A stretch of 64,000 nt of DNA from Shinella yambaruensis (GTDB lineage: Bacteria > Pseudomonadota > Alphaproteobacteria > Rhizobiales > Rhizobiaceae), in assembly GCF_022899355.1 (NCBI RefSeq), contig NZ_JALJCK010000020.1, positions 1 through 64,000 on the forward strand, read 5' to 3'. The position numbers and the translations under genes are program-made. The number at the start of each line of letters is the position of its first letter. Positions within the stretch are counted from its first letter, which is position 1. Below are positions 9,014 through 20,399 of this stretch, piece after piece. Below the pieces are notes generated by a model. It saw nothing but the letters and a program-made list of their open reading frames with translations. It ran no database searches and was not told the DNA's origin.

Positions 9014-10268
9014 GAAATCCTCCCTCGGCGAGCTGTCGCAACAGTGCTGTCAAAACCTTGAGACCCGCCTTCATATCCTCCGGATGGGTCAGTTCGTCGG
9101 GATGGTGCGCGATGCCGTCGACGCTCGGAATGAAGATCAGGGCCGAGGGAATGCCGGTATTTTGCAATGCGACGGCGTCGTGCCCGGCGACCGAGCGCAT
9201 GACCAAGGGCTCGAAACCGCAGGCGCGCGCTATGTCGCCGGCAAGCGCCGCCAGACGGTCGTCCATGCTGGCGGGCGGGCGCAGCCCATCGGCGGCAATC
9301 TCCAACCGCGTGCCGGTTTCGAGCGCCGCCTTTTCGAAGGCCGCGATCACCGCCCGGCCAGCGATGTCGAGTTCGGCGACGTCGAGACCGCGCAGTTCGA
9401 ACCAGACGGTCGCGCGCTCGGCCACGACGTTCGGCGAATTCGGCTCGATGACGAGGCGCGCAGCCGAGCGATGGAGGTGGGGATGATGCGCGGCGACAAT
9501 GGCCTCGAAGGCCGTAATGCCCCGCGCGGCGGCGAGAAGCGCATCGCGCCGGTCCGCCATGGGTGTCGGTCCCGTATGGGCGGCGCGGCCGGTCCAGGCC
9601 GCGGTGATCTTGCGAGCCGCCCAGGTCCCCTCGACGACGCCGATCCGCCGCTCGGCCTCCGTCAGGACCCCGCCCTGCTCGACATGCAATTCGACATAGG
9701 CTTCGGGGCAAGGCGGAACGCTTTCGGTTTCGCCGGCCACACCGATCGTATCGAGGGCGTCGCGGAGCGCAATGCCGGCCCCGTCCTGGAGAGCAAGCGC
9801 ATCGTCCAGCGGCAGGGCACCCGAAAAGACGCCGCTGCCGGTGAGGCTCGGCTGGTAGCGCGCACCCTCCTCGTTCGTCCAGTTGACGACGGCGAGATTG
9901 CGGCTTGGACGAAAGCCGCCGGCGCGGATTTCCGCATCGAGATCGAGCGCTGCGCAGCCCGCCGCGAGCACGCCGAGCGCGCCGTCGAAGCGGCCGCCGC
10001 GCGGCTGGGTGTCGAGATGCGACCCGGCAAAGACCCAGGAAGCCCCCTCACCCGCCCAGTCGAAACAGGCGAACTGGTTGCCGATCGCATCCTGCGCGAT
10101 ACGGGCGCCGCCCCTCGACATCCAGTCGGCAAAGAGGCGGCGCGCCGCGCCATCCTCGGCGCTCGCCGCCAGCCGCGTGATCCCAGCCCCGGGACGCGCG
10201 CCGATCGCGGACATCCGGTCGAAAACCGCCGCCAGATCGGAGCCGGCCATAGCCGCTGCGCTATCCAT
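9000..10268 (-). CDS. M20-family Zn-dependent amidohydrolase (hydantoinase/carbamoylase type)
   Basis: 422 aa di-metal amidohydrolase of the N-carbamoyl-L-amino-acid hydrolase/allantoate amidohydrolase family. Metal ligands are visible as GSHLDT (His84, Asp86), the bridging Asp95 in GGRFDG and the Glu pair in NEEGAR (133-134). A lid/dimerisation domain follows, then a late HHPDE. It cleaves linear C-N bonds of carbamoyl or amide substrates in the cytoplasm. The ATG overlaps the DeoR stop by 8 bp and has GGAGATC upstream. Probably processes the imported substrate before phosphorylation. Confidence 0.88.
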   Translation of the reverse strand: MDSAAAMAGSDLAAVFDRMSAIGARPGAGITRLAASAEDGAARRLFADWMSRGGARIAQDAIGNQFACFDWAGEGASWVFAGSHLDTQPRGGRFDGALGVLAAGCAALDLDAEIRAGGFRPSRNLAVVNWTNEEGARYQPSLTGSGVFSGALPLDDALALQDGAGIALRDALDTIGVAGETESVPPCPEAYVELHVEQGGVLTEAERRIGVVEGTWAARKITAAWTGRAAHTGPTPMADRRDALLAAARGITAFEAIVAAHHPHLHRSAARLVIEPNSPNVVAERATVWFELRGLDVAELDIAGRAVIAAFEKAALETGTRLEIAADGLRPPASMDDRLAALAGDIARACGFEPLVMRSVAGHDAVALQNTGIPSALIFIPSVDGIAHHPDELTHPEDMKAGLKVLTALLRQLAEGGFHAEP

Positions 10269-11008
10269 GGATGATCTCCAGTCCCTCGGCCTGGACGGCC
10301 GTGACGAGAGCGGGCGGAGGACGGCGGTCCGTCACCAGCGTATGAACCCGGCCGAAGGGCGCGGTGATGACGTTGCCGACCTTGCCGAACTTGGAGTGAT
10401 CGGCAAGCATCACGCTTCGCGACGTCTGCTTCAGCAGCACCTGGCGGATGCGCGCCTCGTCCTCTTCGAAGTCCATGAAGCCGTAACCGGCATTCACGGC
10501 GGCCGCGCCCATGAACACCATGTCGAAATGGAACTGCTGGATATAGGCGATCGTGTCGTAGCCGACGAGATCCTGCTCCACCGGCCGCAGGTGCCCGGGC
10601 GTCATCAGCACCTGAACGCCGAAATGCTCGCAGGCCGCCTGCGCGATGCGCAGCGAGTTGGTGTAGAGCCTGAGTTTCTTGAAACCGACGAGCCGGCGGG
10701 CGAGCGCCAGCGTCGTCGTGCCGGTGTCGAGGAAGATGACGCAGTCGTCGACGATGAGATCGCGCGCAAGGCCTGCGACCTCGTCCTTCTCCAGCGCATT
10801 CAGCTTGATACGCTCGGTGATCGGCGTGTCGGCGGTGCGGCCCGCCGGAATGGCGCCGCCATGCACGCGCCGCACGGCGCCCTCGGCCTCCAGATCCTTG
10901 AGGTCGCGCCGGATCGTTTCACCGGAAACGCCGAATTCGGCCGAAAGCTCGAGCACGCTGACGCGCTGATCGCGGTCCAGGCGCTCCAGGATGACCTCCT
11001 TGCGGATC

Positions 11009-11019
<11 letters not shown>
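10261..11019 (-). CDS. DeoR-family transcriptional regulator
   Basis: 252 aa. The N-terminal helix-turn-helix (SVLELSAEFGVSGETIRRDL, about 21-40) is followed by the DeoR C-terminal domain with DTGTTTLALA, which in this family senses phosphorylated metabolites. The ATG at 11019 overlaps the ATPase stop by 11 bp, so the regulator is made with the transporter. A phosphorylated effector would fit the two kinases at the end of the operon; that link is an inference. Confidence 0.9.
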
Positions 11020-12831
<1,812 letters not shown>

Positions 12832-12832
<1 letters not shown>

Positions 12833-13749
12833 CACGCTTCTCCCCGCAGCACGGCATTGCGCGCGCGCTCCAGCGCCGATCCCATCAGGTTGAGGCAGGT
12901 GAGCGAAACCAGCATGAAGACGCCGGGCATGGTGGCGATCCACCAGGCGTTCAGAAGGTATTTTCGCGCATCGGCGATGACATTGCCGAAGGTTGGGGTC
13001 GGCGGCTGCACGCCGAGGCCGAGAAAGCCGAGAATGGATTCGAAGATCATCATGCGGGCGATGTCGAGCACCGCGACAAAGGCGATGGGCGGCAGAACGA
13101 CCGGCGCGACGAAGAGCAGCATGATGCGCAGGTCCGAAGCCCCGAGCACCCGCTCGCCCAGCACATAGCCACGGCTGCGCTCGCCGAGCGCCACGGAGCG
13201 GGCGACGCGGGCATAGAGCGGCCAGCCGGAAAGCCCCAGAACGAGGATGATCGCCGGCACCGTCGGGCGGGAAACGCCGAGAATGGTGATGGCAAGGATG
13301 ATCATCGGGATCGAAAGCTGCGCATCGGTGAGCCGCATGATGACGGCATCGACCCAGCCGCCGCGGAACCCGGCATAGAGCCCGAGGCTGCAGCCGACGA
13401 CGAACATCAGGACGACGGTGGTGATGCCGATCAACAGCGAATAGCGCAGGCCCACCAGACAGCGCATCAGCACGTCGCGGCCGAGCTGGTCCGTGCCGAG
13501 CAGATAGGGCCACTTCCAGCCCTCGGCGGGGAACGGCGGCAGCAGCTTGGAACCGTAGGCGATCTTGATCGGATCGACCGGGCTCACCAGCGGCAACAGG
13601 ATCGCAAGGCCGACGAGCAGGGCAAAGCCGACGAGGCCGATGCGGAAATCCGTGCGCGCCGCGGCGATCTGGAGCATGCGCCGGGTGGGCGTGACGCCCC
13701 GTTTGGCCGCGGGGCGCGGGGCGACATTCTCATGGGCGATATCGGCCAC
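12832..13749 (-). CDS. Peptide-type ABC permease, DppC/OppC family
   Basis: 305 aa inner-membrane permease. After a cytoplasmic N-terminus there is a first transmembrane segment, the OppC-type N-terminal domain, and the inner-membrane transport signature with an EAA-like loop (ALGERSRGYVLGERVLGAS). FLGLGVQPPTPTFGNVI is the usual C-terminal DppC motif. It starts 1 bp before the DppB stop region and overlaps the ATPase start. Partner of the permease at 13751. Confidence 0.9.
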
Positions 13750-13750
13750 G

Positions 13751-14731
13751 TCAGTACTCCAGTCTCGGATCGATGGTCATCGCGATGAGGTCGACGAGAA
13801 CGTTGATCATCACGAACATCACGGAAATGAAGATCGCGATGCCCTGGATGAGCGGGAAATCGCGTTGCAGCACGGCATTGATCGTCAGGAGGCCAAGGCC
13901 GGGATAGTCGAAGATGAACTCGATGACGAGGACCCCGCCGAGCAGCATGCCAAGCTGCACGCCGAGCAGGTTGATGAGCGGGATCGCCGAATTGCCCAGC
14001 GCATGGGAGAAGATCGTGCGGCTGCGCGAAAGGCCACGGATCGGCGCGAGCTGGATGAAATCCTCGCGCATCACCTGCGCCACCGAGACGGTGAGCGTGC
14101 GCAGGATGAACGGCACGATCTCCACCGCGAGCACGATCGCCGGCAGGATGGTGTAGCTGAAGCCGCGATAGCCGATGGCCGGAAGCAGTTTCAGCTTCAC
14201 CGACAGGAACAGCGTCAGCACGATGCCGAGCCAGAAATTCGGCGTCGACACGCAGATGGAACCGATCGCCAGCGCCAGCTTGTCCGGCCATCGCCCCGGA
14301 TACAGCCCGCCCAATGTGCCGAGCGGCACGGCCACGAGCAAGGCGAGCGCCAACGCCACGGCCGCAAGCTGGAGCGTCATCGGCAGGGTCGCGAGGATGA
14401 GATCCAGCACCTTGGCGCGCTCCTCGCGCGTCGCATCGTCGAAGGACGAGCCGCCGAGGCTTGCGCCGCTTTTCGGGCGCACGAAAGACGTGCCGAGATC
14501 GCCGGTCACGAGATCGCCGAGATAGGAGACGAACTGCACGGGAATGGGCCGGTCGAGGCCGAGTTCCTTCGCTTTCATCACCACCACCTCGTCGGGCGCC
14601 ATGCCGCCGACGATGAGGCGTGCCGGATCGCCCGGCACCACACGCAGCAGCGTGAAGATGATGAAGGTCACGAGCAGGATGATGAGCGCCCCCTGCAGGA
14701 GCCGTCTCAACAGGAACGACAGGACGAACAT
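13751..14731 (-). CDS. Peptide-type ABC permease, DppB/OppB family
   Basis: 326 aa. N-terminal transmembrane helix (LLQGALIILLVTFIIFTLLR) with RVVPGDPARLIVGG after it, the standard DppB start, then five or so further helices and the EAA-like loop REDFIQLAPIRGLS. C-terminal DPRLEY matches the family ending. The gene follows the binding protein after a GC-rich hairpin (14762-14785). Confidence 0.9.
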   Translation of the reverse strand: MFVLSFLLRRLLQGALIILLVTFIIFTLLRVVPGDPARLIVGGMAPDEVVVMKAKELGLDRPIPVQFVSYLGDLVTGDLGTSFVRPKSGASLGGSSFDDATREERAKVLDLILATLPMTLQLAAVALALALLVAVPLGTLGGLYPGRWPDKLALAIGSICVSTPNFWLGIVLTLFLSVKLKLLPAIGYRGFSYTILPAIVLAVEIVPFILRTLTVSVAQVMREDFIQLAPIRGLSRSRTIFSHALGNSAIPLINLLGVQLGMLLGGVLVIEFIFDYPGLGLLTINAVLQRDFPLIQGIAIFISVMFVMINVLVDLIAMTIDPRLEY

Positions 14732-14761
14732 GCGGTTTCCCTTGCGCTGATCGGTATGGAA

Positions 14762-14785
14762 GCGGCCGCCCTCGACGGCGGCCGC
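14762..14785 (-). promoter_or_regulatory. Intercistronic hairpin between binding protein and permease
   Basis: A perfect 9-bp GC stem, GCGGCCGCC (14762-14770) with GGCGGCCGC (14777-14785), and a 6-nt loop. No T-run follows on either strand. The position, directly after the binding-protein stop, suits 3'-end protection of the binding-protein message. Confidence 0.55.
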
Positions 14786-14794
14786 CGCTTGCCA

Positions 14795-16360
14795 TCAGGC
14801 CAGGGTCGCCTTGTTCGCGTCCATCATGCCGTTCGGGTAGAAGTACATGCCGTCCAGCCCGTCGCGCATGGCGTGGATGAAGACCGAGGTGAACAGCGAC
14901 AGCGCCGGCACCTTGTCCGCCAGCATCGGCATCACCTCGTTCTGGATCACCGCCTTGCGCTCCGCCGGATCGAGCGTGTTGCGCTCCTTGTCGAGAACCG
15001 TATCCAGATCCTTGTCCTCGATGCCGCAGATGCGCTTCGAGCTCGAATGGAAATGCGTGCGCAGCACGAGGTCCGGCTCCGGCGAGCCCGTCGACCAGCC
15101 GCAGTCGATCATGTGACCCGGCCCGCCGCCCGGCCGGTCATAGAGCCGCTCGTTCCAGGCGGCGACCTCCATGACATTGAGCTTCACGGGGAAACCCTGT
15201 TCCTGGAGCATCGCCGTGATGACCTCGCCATATTCCTTGGTTTTCGGATAGAAGCCGACCGAGGTGATATATTCGAGTTCGGGCAGGCCCTCGCCCTTCG
15301 GGAAGCCGGCTTCGGCCAGAAGCCGCTGGCTTTCCTCCGGATCGTATTCCGGATAGTTCGGCGTATCGACATAGCCGAACTTCACCGGCGAGATCCACGC
15401 CTTGGACGCGTGGCCGGAGACGCCGAGAATGTCGAGCAGCACGGCGCGGTCGATGGCATGGGCGGCCGCCTTGCGCACGCGCGGATCGTCGAAGGGCGGC
15501 TTGGAGCAGCGGAACCAGAGATATTTGTTCTCGACGGACACAGCCTTGTTCAGCGTGTAGCCGCCGGTCTCCTCGATGGTCTGGACCTGCTCGGCCTCAA
15601 GACGCTCGATGAGGTCCGCCTCCCCGTTGAGCAGCGCCAGCGTGCGGGTGGTCGCATCGCCGACGAAGCTGAAATTGATGCCGGGAATGGCCGGTTTGCC
15701 GAGATGGAAGCCGTCAAAGGCCTCCAGCACCGTCGTGTTGCCATCCTGGCGGGCGAACCTGAAGGCGCCGGTGCCATTCGGACGCGAGGACAGCGTCTTC
15801 GGGTCGGCGACGTCCTTTGCGGACATGATCGGCAGGAAGGCCGACAGGAACCAGAAGAGGCTCGCCGGGTAGCCGGCCTTGTCGGTCTTGATGCGGGCGA
15901 CATGATCGCTCACCACTTCGACCTCGCAGGGGCCGGGATACCACGCCGCCGGCCGGTCGGGCTGGCTGGCATATTCGAAGGTCGCCTTCACGTCTTCGGC
16001 GGTGAAGGGCTTGCCGTCATGGAAGGTCACGCCCTCGCGCAGCGTGAACTCCAGCGTATGCTCGTCGACGAGCTTCATGTCGGTCGCCAGTTCCATCACC
16101 AGTTCGTCCGGATTGTCCGGCCGCATCGGCGCGCGGGTGAGATAACCGAAGACGAAGCTCTCCAGATTGATCTGGGCGAGCGTGGTGTGCGAGGACGGGT
16201 CCCAGTTGCCGGTCAGGTTCTCCGCCGACATGAAATTGAGGACCTTGCCCTCGGCGGCATGCGCCGGATCGACGAAAAAGGCGGTGTTGAGGACCGGAAG
16301 GCCGACGGCGACGCCAGCGAGCGCGGAACTCTTTAGGAATGCTCTCCTGTTGAATTGCAT
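14795..16360 (-). CDS. ABC transporter substrate-binding protein, SBP family 5 (peptide/opine/nickel type)
   Basis: 521 aa. The N-terminus MQFNRRAFLKSS is a twin-arginine-like signal (RRAFLK) with cleavage expected after AHA. Family-5 hallmarks include the EFTLREGVTFHDGKPFTAEDVKATF region. The ATG at 16360 is preceded by CGGAGATATCGTC and overlaps the end of the amidase gene by 28 bp; the longer frame starting at 16399 lacks such support. It delivers an amide-, peptide- or amine-type ligand to the DppBC permeases. Confidence 0.88.
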   Translation of the reverse strand: MQFNRRAFLKSSALAGVAVGLPVLNTAFFVDPAHAAEGKVLNFMSAENLTGNWDPSSHTTLAQINLESFVFGYLTRAPMRPDNPDELVMELATDMKLVDEHTLEFTLREGVTFHDGKPFTAEDVKATFEYASQPDRPAAWYPGPCEVEVVSDHVARIKTDKAGYPASLFWFLSAFLPIMSAKDVADPKTLSSRPNGTGAFRFARQDGNTTVLEAFDGFHLGKPAIPGINFSFVGDATTRTLALLNGEADLIERLEAEQVQTIEETGGYTLNKAVSVENKYLWFRCSKPPFDDPRVRKAAAHAIDRAVLLDILGVSGHASKAWISPVKFGYVDTPNYPEYDPEESQRLLAEAGFPKGEGLPELEYITSVGFYPKTKEYGEVITAMLQEQGFPVKLNVMEVAAWNERLYDRPGGGPGHMIDCGWSTGSPEPDLVLRTHFHSSSKRICGIEDKDLDTVLDKERNTLDPAERKAVIQNEVMPMLADKVPALSLFTSVFIHAMRDGLDGMYFYPNGMMDANKATLA

Positions 16361-17802
16361 GACGATATCTCCGCAGTTGGATTGCTGGGTGTTCCCCACC
16401 CCGCTTTGCCGCCAGCAACGACAAGCGGAGGTATTTTATTTTGGAAAAGATGGTCTTCGGCCTGCTGGCAGAAGGCCATCACAAGCGCATCGGCATGCCG
16501 CCGGCCAACGACCTGAAGGCCGACCGGCAGGCCATTCGCCGTCAGCCCGCAGGGCAGCGAGGCCGCCGGGTTGCCCGACAGGTTGAAGGGATAGGTAAAG
16601 GGCGTCCAACCCGTCCAGGCCAGCACCTCGGACGGCGACGTGAACCCTTCGGGCGCCTCGCGGTCGGCGGCGAAGGGCTCGACCGGCACGGTTGGCATGA
16701 GCAGGAGGTCGATATCCTCGAAAAGCGCATGGACGCTGCCGGCGAATTCGGCGCGCGCCTTTGCGGCCGCAAGATAATCGGCGAGATCGTAGCGCGCCGA
16801 AGCCTCGACGAGACCGCGAAAACCGCTCCCGAAAGCCGAGAGGTCCGCCTGCGCGCCATAGGCGACGCCACGGCCGGCGACCCAAAGCGTTTCGAAAATC
16901 CCGATCGGGTCCTGCCAGTCGAGCACGACCGGGCGGATGTCGATGCCGAGCGCCGTGGAGAGGGTCGCAACGGCGTCCCGCACCACCCGCTCGATTTCGG
17001 GCGCGACGGAAAAGCCGAACAGGCTCGGGACGAAACCGACGCGCAACGACCCGAGGGATCGCGGCGCGGTGTAGTCGGCGCCGTCATCGGGCAGCGCCTG
17101 ATGGTCGCGCGGATCCGGCCCCTTGAGGATGTTGAACAGGAGGGCGCTATCCTTCGCCGAAAGGCTCATCGGACCGGCATGGGAGAGCATTTCCGTTGCG
17201 CTCCACGGCCAGGCCGGTACGCGTCCCAGCGAACCCTTCATGGCGAAAATTCCACAAAAGGCTGCCGGGATGCGCACGGAACCGCCGCCGTCGGACCCCA
17301 GCGTGAAGGGAACCATCCGCGCGGCGAGCGCCGCACCGGAACCGGAACTCGAGCCGCCACTCGTCAATTCCAGATTCCAGGGATTGCGGGTCGGCCCGTA
17401 GAACTCCGAGCAGCCGGATCCGGACCAGCCCATCTCCGTCGTCGTCGTCTTGCCGATCATGATCGATCCGGCATCGATCATCCGCTGGACAATCGGTGCC
17501 GTCGCCTTGGGAGCGAAATTCCTGTAGGCGGCCGAGCCTCGCTGACAGAGCCGGTCCGCCACGAAGAAGAGGTCCTTCACCCCCATGGGGATGCCGTGCA
17601 GCGGGCCGCGCAGGCGCCCTTGCGCCCTCTCCCGGTCGCAGGCGCGCGCCTCCTCCAGGGCCTCCCTTTCGTAGACCTGGCTGAAGGCGTTGACGACCGG
17701 GTTCAATCGCCGGATGCGCTCCAGGCTTTCCTGCACGAGCGCCTCGGAGGTGAGGCTGCCGGAAGCAATTGCCGATCTGAGTGCAAGAACCGAAAAATCC
17801 AC
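16333..17802 (-). CDS. Amidase-signature family amidohydrolase
   Basis: 489 aa. The Ser-cisSer-Lys triad region is complete: PMGVKD (Lys, about 72-77), the Gly/Ser-rich TSGGSSSGSGAAL and SDGGGSVRIPA with the nucleophile Ser. Cytoplasmic, no signal. The start is a GTG at 17802 with TGGAGACGAAGG upstream. The last ~35 residues form an unusual tail running into the binding-protein start, so the true function may end earlier. First gene of the leftward operon; probably hydrolyses an amide in the imported compound. Confidence 0.88.
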   Translation of the reverse strand: MDFSVLALRSAIASGSLTSEALVQESLERIRRLNPVVNAFSQVYEREALEEARACDRERAQGRLRGPLHGIPMGVKDLFFVADRLCQRGSAAYRNFAPKATAPIVQRMIDAGSIMIGKTTTTEMGWSGSGCSEFYGPTRNPWNLELTSGGSSSGSGAALAARMVPFTLGSDGGGSVRIPAAFCGIFAMKGSLGRVPAWPWSATEMLSHAGPMSLSAKDSALLFNILKGPDPRDHQALPDDGADYTAPRSLGSLRVGFVPSLFGFSVAPEIERVVRDAVATLSTALGIDIRPVVLDWQDPIGIFETLWVAGRGVAYGAQADLSAFGSGFRGLVEASARYDLADYLAAAKARAEFAGSVHALFEDIDLLLMPTVPVEPFAADREAPEGFTSPSEVLAWTGWTPFTYPFNLSGNPAASLPCGLTANGLPVGLQVVGRRHADALVMAFCQQAEDHLFQNKIPPLVVAGGKAGWGTPSNPTAEISSCNSTGEHS

Positions 17803-17825
17803 GACCTTCGTCTCCAGTTATGTGG

Positions 17826-17854
17826 ATTTATGTTGGTTTTGTGGAAATTGTCAA
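17826..17854 (-). promoter_or_regulatory. Candidate promoter of the amidase-ABC operon
   Basis: On the minus strand a TTGACA -35 (17849-17854) and ATAAAT -10 (17826-17831) are 17 bp apart, 24 bp before the GTG. An inverted pair AAATCAACA (17865-17873) and TGTTGATTT (17918-17926) lies upstream and could be a regulator site. The remaining 17874-18042 sequence shows nothing else. Confidence 0.5.
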
Positions 17855-18042
17855 TATGCAGAAAATCAACAAAACACAGCCAAACCGGCACGCCTTACGC
17901 ACCGAACGGCAATCGTGTTGATTTGCAATGAGAACTCACCCGGCACTGCCCCGATCAGCATGGAGTTGCGTAGCGAGGGCAAGGCAAGGCGGCACCCGCC
18001 GACCGCGACCGAAGCGTCCTTGCCGACCGATGGATTGTCAGA

Positions 18043-18052
18043 TTATCTATAA
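18043..18052. promoter_or_regulatory. BioR box 1, TTATCTATAA
   Basis: Exact match to the known alphaproteobacterial BioR operator pattern TTATmKATAA, ending 3 bp before the bioR ATG. It implies autorepression. No ribosome site fits between box and ATG, so the message may be leaderless. Confidence 0.85.
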
Positions 18053-18055
18053 TCC

Positions 18056-18721
18056 ATGAGCAAGACCGACAAGACACTCGCGATAACAATCGAGGCAACG
18101 CTTGCCGAGCGGATAATCTCGGGCCGGATACAACCCGGATCGCGCCTGCGCCAGGACCATGTTGCCGAGGAATTCGGGGCAAGCCATGTGCCGGTGCGTG
18201 AAGCATTCAGGCGTCTTGAGGCCAGGGGGCTGGCTTCAAGCGAGCCCCACAAGGGCGTCCGCGTCACCTCCTTCGACGTGGCGGAGCTGCGCGAGGTCGC
18301 ACAGATGCGCGCGTCGCTGGAAGCGCTCGCCTTGAAGAATGCCGCCCCGAAACTGACCCGGGAACTGCTGCTGGAGGCGGAAAAGGCAACCGTGAGGGCC
18401 GAAAACGCGCAGAATGTGCGGCAGTGGGAAGAGGCCAACCGCGCATTCCACCGCATGATCCTTGCTCCATGCGGCATGCCGCGATTGATGGCCGCGATCG
18501 ACGACCTTCATCTCGCCAGCGCACGTTTCCTGTTTGCGGCCTGGCGCTCGGACTGGGAGGCCCGCACCGACTACGACCACCGCGCGATCCTCGCGGCCTT
18601 GCGCGGCGGGCAGGTGAACGCCGCCTGCGATGTGCTGGCGCGCCATGTGGGTTGGATGGGGCGTGGCGCCGGCGCGCGGCCGAGCGTGGAAACCCAGGTC
18701 GCTGAAAAGCTTCTTGGCTGA
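18056..18721 (+). CDS. bioR: BioR, GntR-family repressor of biotin genes
   Basis: 221 aa. GntR winged helix (EEFGASHVPVREAFRRLEARGL, about 43-64) and an all-helical FCD effector domain. The assignment to BioR rests on the BioR boxes before and just after the gene and on the adjacent bioYB. In related bacteria BioR represses biotin uptake and synthesis genes. No Shine-Dalgarno sequence precedes the ATG; a poor promoter (TTGCCG 18020-18025, TATCTA 18044-18049) would place the transcript start at the ATG itself. Confidence 0.9.
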   Translation: MSKTDKTLAITIEATLAERIISGRIQPGSRLRQDHVAEEFGASHVPVREAFRRLEARGLASSEPHKGVRVTSFDVAELREVAQMRASLEALALKNAAPKLTRELLLEAEKATVRAENAQNVRQWEEANRAFHRMILAPCGMPRLMAAIDDLHLASARFLFAAWRSDWEARTDYDHRAILAALRGGQVNAACDVLARHVGWMGRGAGARPSVETQVAEKLLG

Positions 18722-18780
18722 TTATCTATAATCTGCATTGCGGCCGGTGGAATTTTCTCGTTGTTATAGATTATCCGTAA
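18722..18780. promoter_or_regulatory. BioR boxes 2 and 3 upstream of bioYB
   Basis: TTATCTATAA at 18722-18731 sits in the same 14-bp context (GATTATCTATAATC) as box 1 and overlaps the bioR stop. A degenerate copy, TTATCCGTAA (18771-18780), overlaps a second AT-rich TTATAGATTA (18764-18773) just before the bioY ribosome site. Two sites would allow strong repression of uptake. Confidence 0.78.
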
Positions 18781-18796
18781 CAGCAGGAATGACATC

Positions 18797-19357
18797 ATGC
18801 ACCGATCCTCGCCGGCCAATATCCTCTCCATCGATCTTCTGCGCGCTTGCGGGCTTGTGATCGGGGCGGCAGTCCTGATTGCAGCCAGCGCCAAGGTGCA
18901 GATTCCGTTCTGGCCCGTTCCCATGACGCTGCACACGCTCGCGGTCCTGTCGTTGTCGGTCATCCTCGGGCCGCGCCTCGGCCTGGCGGCAATGGCGGCC
19001 TATCTCGGCGCGGGGCTCGCCGGCTTCCCCGTGTTCTCCGGGTCTCCCGCAAGGGGTGTTGGAGCGGCCTATCTGCTGGGCCCGACGGGCGGCTACCTTC
19101 TCGGATACCTGGTGGCAAGCTGGCTCACCGGCCGACTCGCCCGGGATGGCGGCGCTCTCCGCATCGCCCTGGCCATGCTTGCCGGCCTCTGCCTTGTCTA
19201 CGCAGCCGGGCTTTCCTGGCTTGCCGGGTTCGTGCCCTCAAAATCCCTCGTCGCGACGGGCCTTGCCCCCTTCCTTCTGGCGGATCTGCTGAAGGTCGGT
19301 CTCGGCACAGCCATGATCTGCGGCTGGCGCAGCCTGCGCAGCGGGGCTGCGCGATGA
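18797..19357 (+). CDS. bioY: BioY biotin transporter S-component
   Basis: 186 aa integral membrane protein with about six hydrophobic segments. The BioY landmarks are [18 protein letters not shown] (about 34-51) and [13 protein letters not shown] (about 93-105). In alphaproteobacteria BioY can work alone or with BioMN; no bioMN is seen here. AGGA precedes the ATG by 8 bp. Its stop overlaps the bioB start by 4 bp (ATGA). Confidence 0.95.
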   Translation: MHRSSPANILSIDLLRACGLVIGAAVLIAASAKVQIPFWPVPMTLHTLAVLSLSVILGPRLGLAAMAAYLGAGLAGFPVFSGSPARGVGAAYLLGPTGGYLLGYLVASWLTGRLARDGGALRIALAMLAGLCLVYAAGLSWLAGFVPSKSLVATGLAPFLLADLLKVGLGTAMICGWRSLRSGAAR

Positions 19358-20331
19358 TCCGCACCGATTGGAGCATTGAAGAGGCGCAGGCCATCCACGA
19401 CCTGCCCTTCCCCGAGATCATGTATCGTGCGCAGGACATGCACCGACGCAATTTCGATCCAACGGCCATCGAGACCGCAAGCCTGTTGTCGATCAAGACG
19501 GGAGGCTGCCCGGAAGATTGCGGATACTGTTCACAAAGCATCCACAACGATCCGGGCGTCAAGGCGACCAAGCTGATGGAACTCGACGAGGTGCTGCGAT
19601 CGGCCCGGCGGGCCAAGGCTTCCGGGGCACAGAGATTCTGCATGGGCGCGGCCTGGCGAAGCCCGAAGGACCGCGACATGGACAAGCTCTGCGCCATGAT
19701 CAAGGGGGTCCGGGAGATGGGGCTGCAAACCTGCATGACCCTCGGAATGCTTTCGCCCGAACAGGTGGAGCGCCTCAGAGCAGCGGGGCTCGATTTCTAC
19801 AACCACAATATCGATACCTCGCTCGAATATTACGGCGAGATCACCACCACCCGGACGATGGAAGATCGCCTGGAAACCGTCGATCGCGTGCGCAAGGGCG
19901 GGATCAAGGTTTGTTGCGGCGGCATCCTCGGCATGGGGGAAGAGGCCGCCGACCGCATCTCCATGCTCGTGACGCTGGCGACCTTGCCCGTCCATCCCGA
20001 CAGCGTCCCCATCAATCTCTGGAACGAGATCCGCAACACGCCGGTTGAGAAACGGGCAAAGCCCGTGGACCCGTTCGCCCTCGTCCGGGCCGTCGCCCTG
20101 GCACGGATCCTGATGCCGCGCAGCGTAATTCGCCTGTCGGCCGGCCGGACAGGCATGAGCCAGGAGCTCCAGGCGTTGTGTTTCGTCGCGGGGGCGAACT
20201 CCATCTTCGTCGGCGACGTTTTGCTGACAACGGAAAATCCGGCGGCCTGGCAGGATCGGGAGTTGATCGGCAAGCTGGGGATGCGGTTTGCCCCGCTGCG
20301 CGCGGCAACCGTGCCGATCGCCGCCGAGTGA
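19354..20331 (+). CDS. bioB: Biotin synthase, radical SAM
   Basis: 325 aa. The radical-SAM cluster motif [10 protein letters not shown] has Cys52, Cys56 and Cys59. Cys96 (RFCMGAAWR), the YNHNIDTS segment and the RLSAGR motif, whose Arg binds the [2Fe-2S] cluster, are all present. Converts dethiobiotin to biotin. The ATG at 19354 is coupled to bioY; a longer frame begins inside bioY and is not used. bioF, bioA and bioD are not in this window, so the strain may have them elsewhere or may salvage dethiobiotin. Confidence 0.95.
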   Translation: MIRTDWSIEEAQAIHDLPFPEIMYRAQDMHRRNFDPTAIETASLLSIKTGGCPEDCGYCSQSIHNDPGVKATKLMELDEVLRSARRAKASGAQRFCMGAAWRSPKDRDMDKLCAMIKGVREMGLQTCMTLGMLSPEQVERLRAAGLDFYNHNIDTSLEYYGEITTTRTMEDRLETVDRVRKGGIKVCCGGILGMGEEAADRISMLVTLATLPVHPDSVPINLWNEIRNTPVEKRAKPVDPFALVRAVALARILMPRSVIRLSAGRTGMSQELQALCFVAGANSIFVGDVLLTTENPAAWQDRELIGKLGMRFAPLRAATVPIAAE

Positions 20332-20399
20332 GGTCATGGCGCCGGCAGCGGCGCCACAACACGCCAGCGCCGGCTGCAAGGCGGCGGGCCGCCCTCGCG

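Noticed and set aside
13565-16336. A 923-codon plus-strand frame opposite the ABC genes.
   Set aside because: No domain, and antisense to intact permease and binding-protein genes.
18048-18053. TATAAT just before the bioR ATG as a -10 element.
   Set aside because: The transcript would start inside or after the ATG; it is better explained as part of the BioR box.
20338-20355. GGCGCC-6-GGCGCC after bioB as a terminator.
   Set aside because: Short stem and no T-run.
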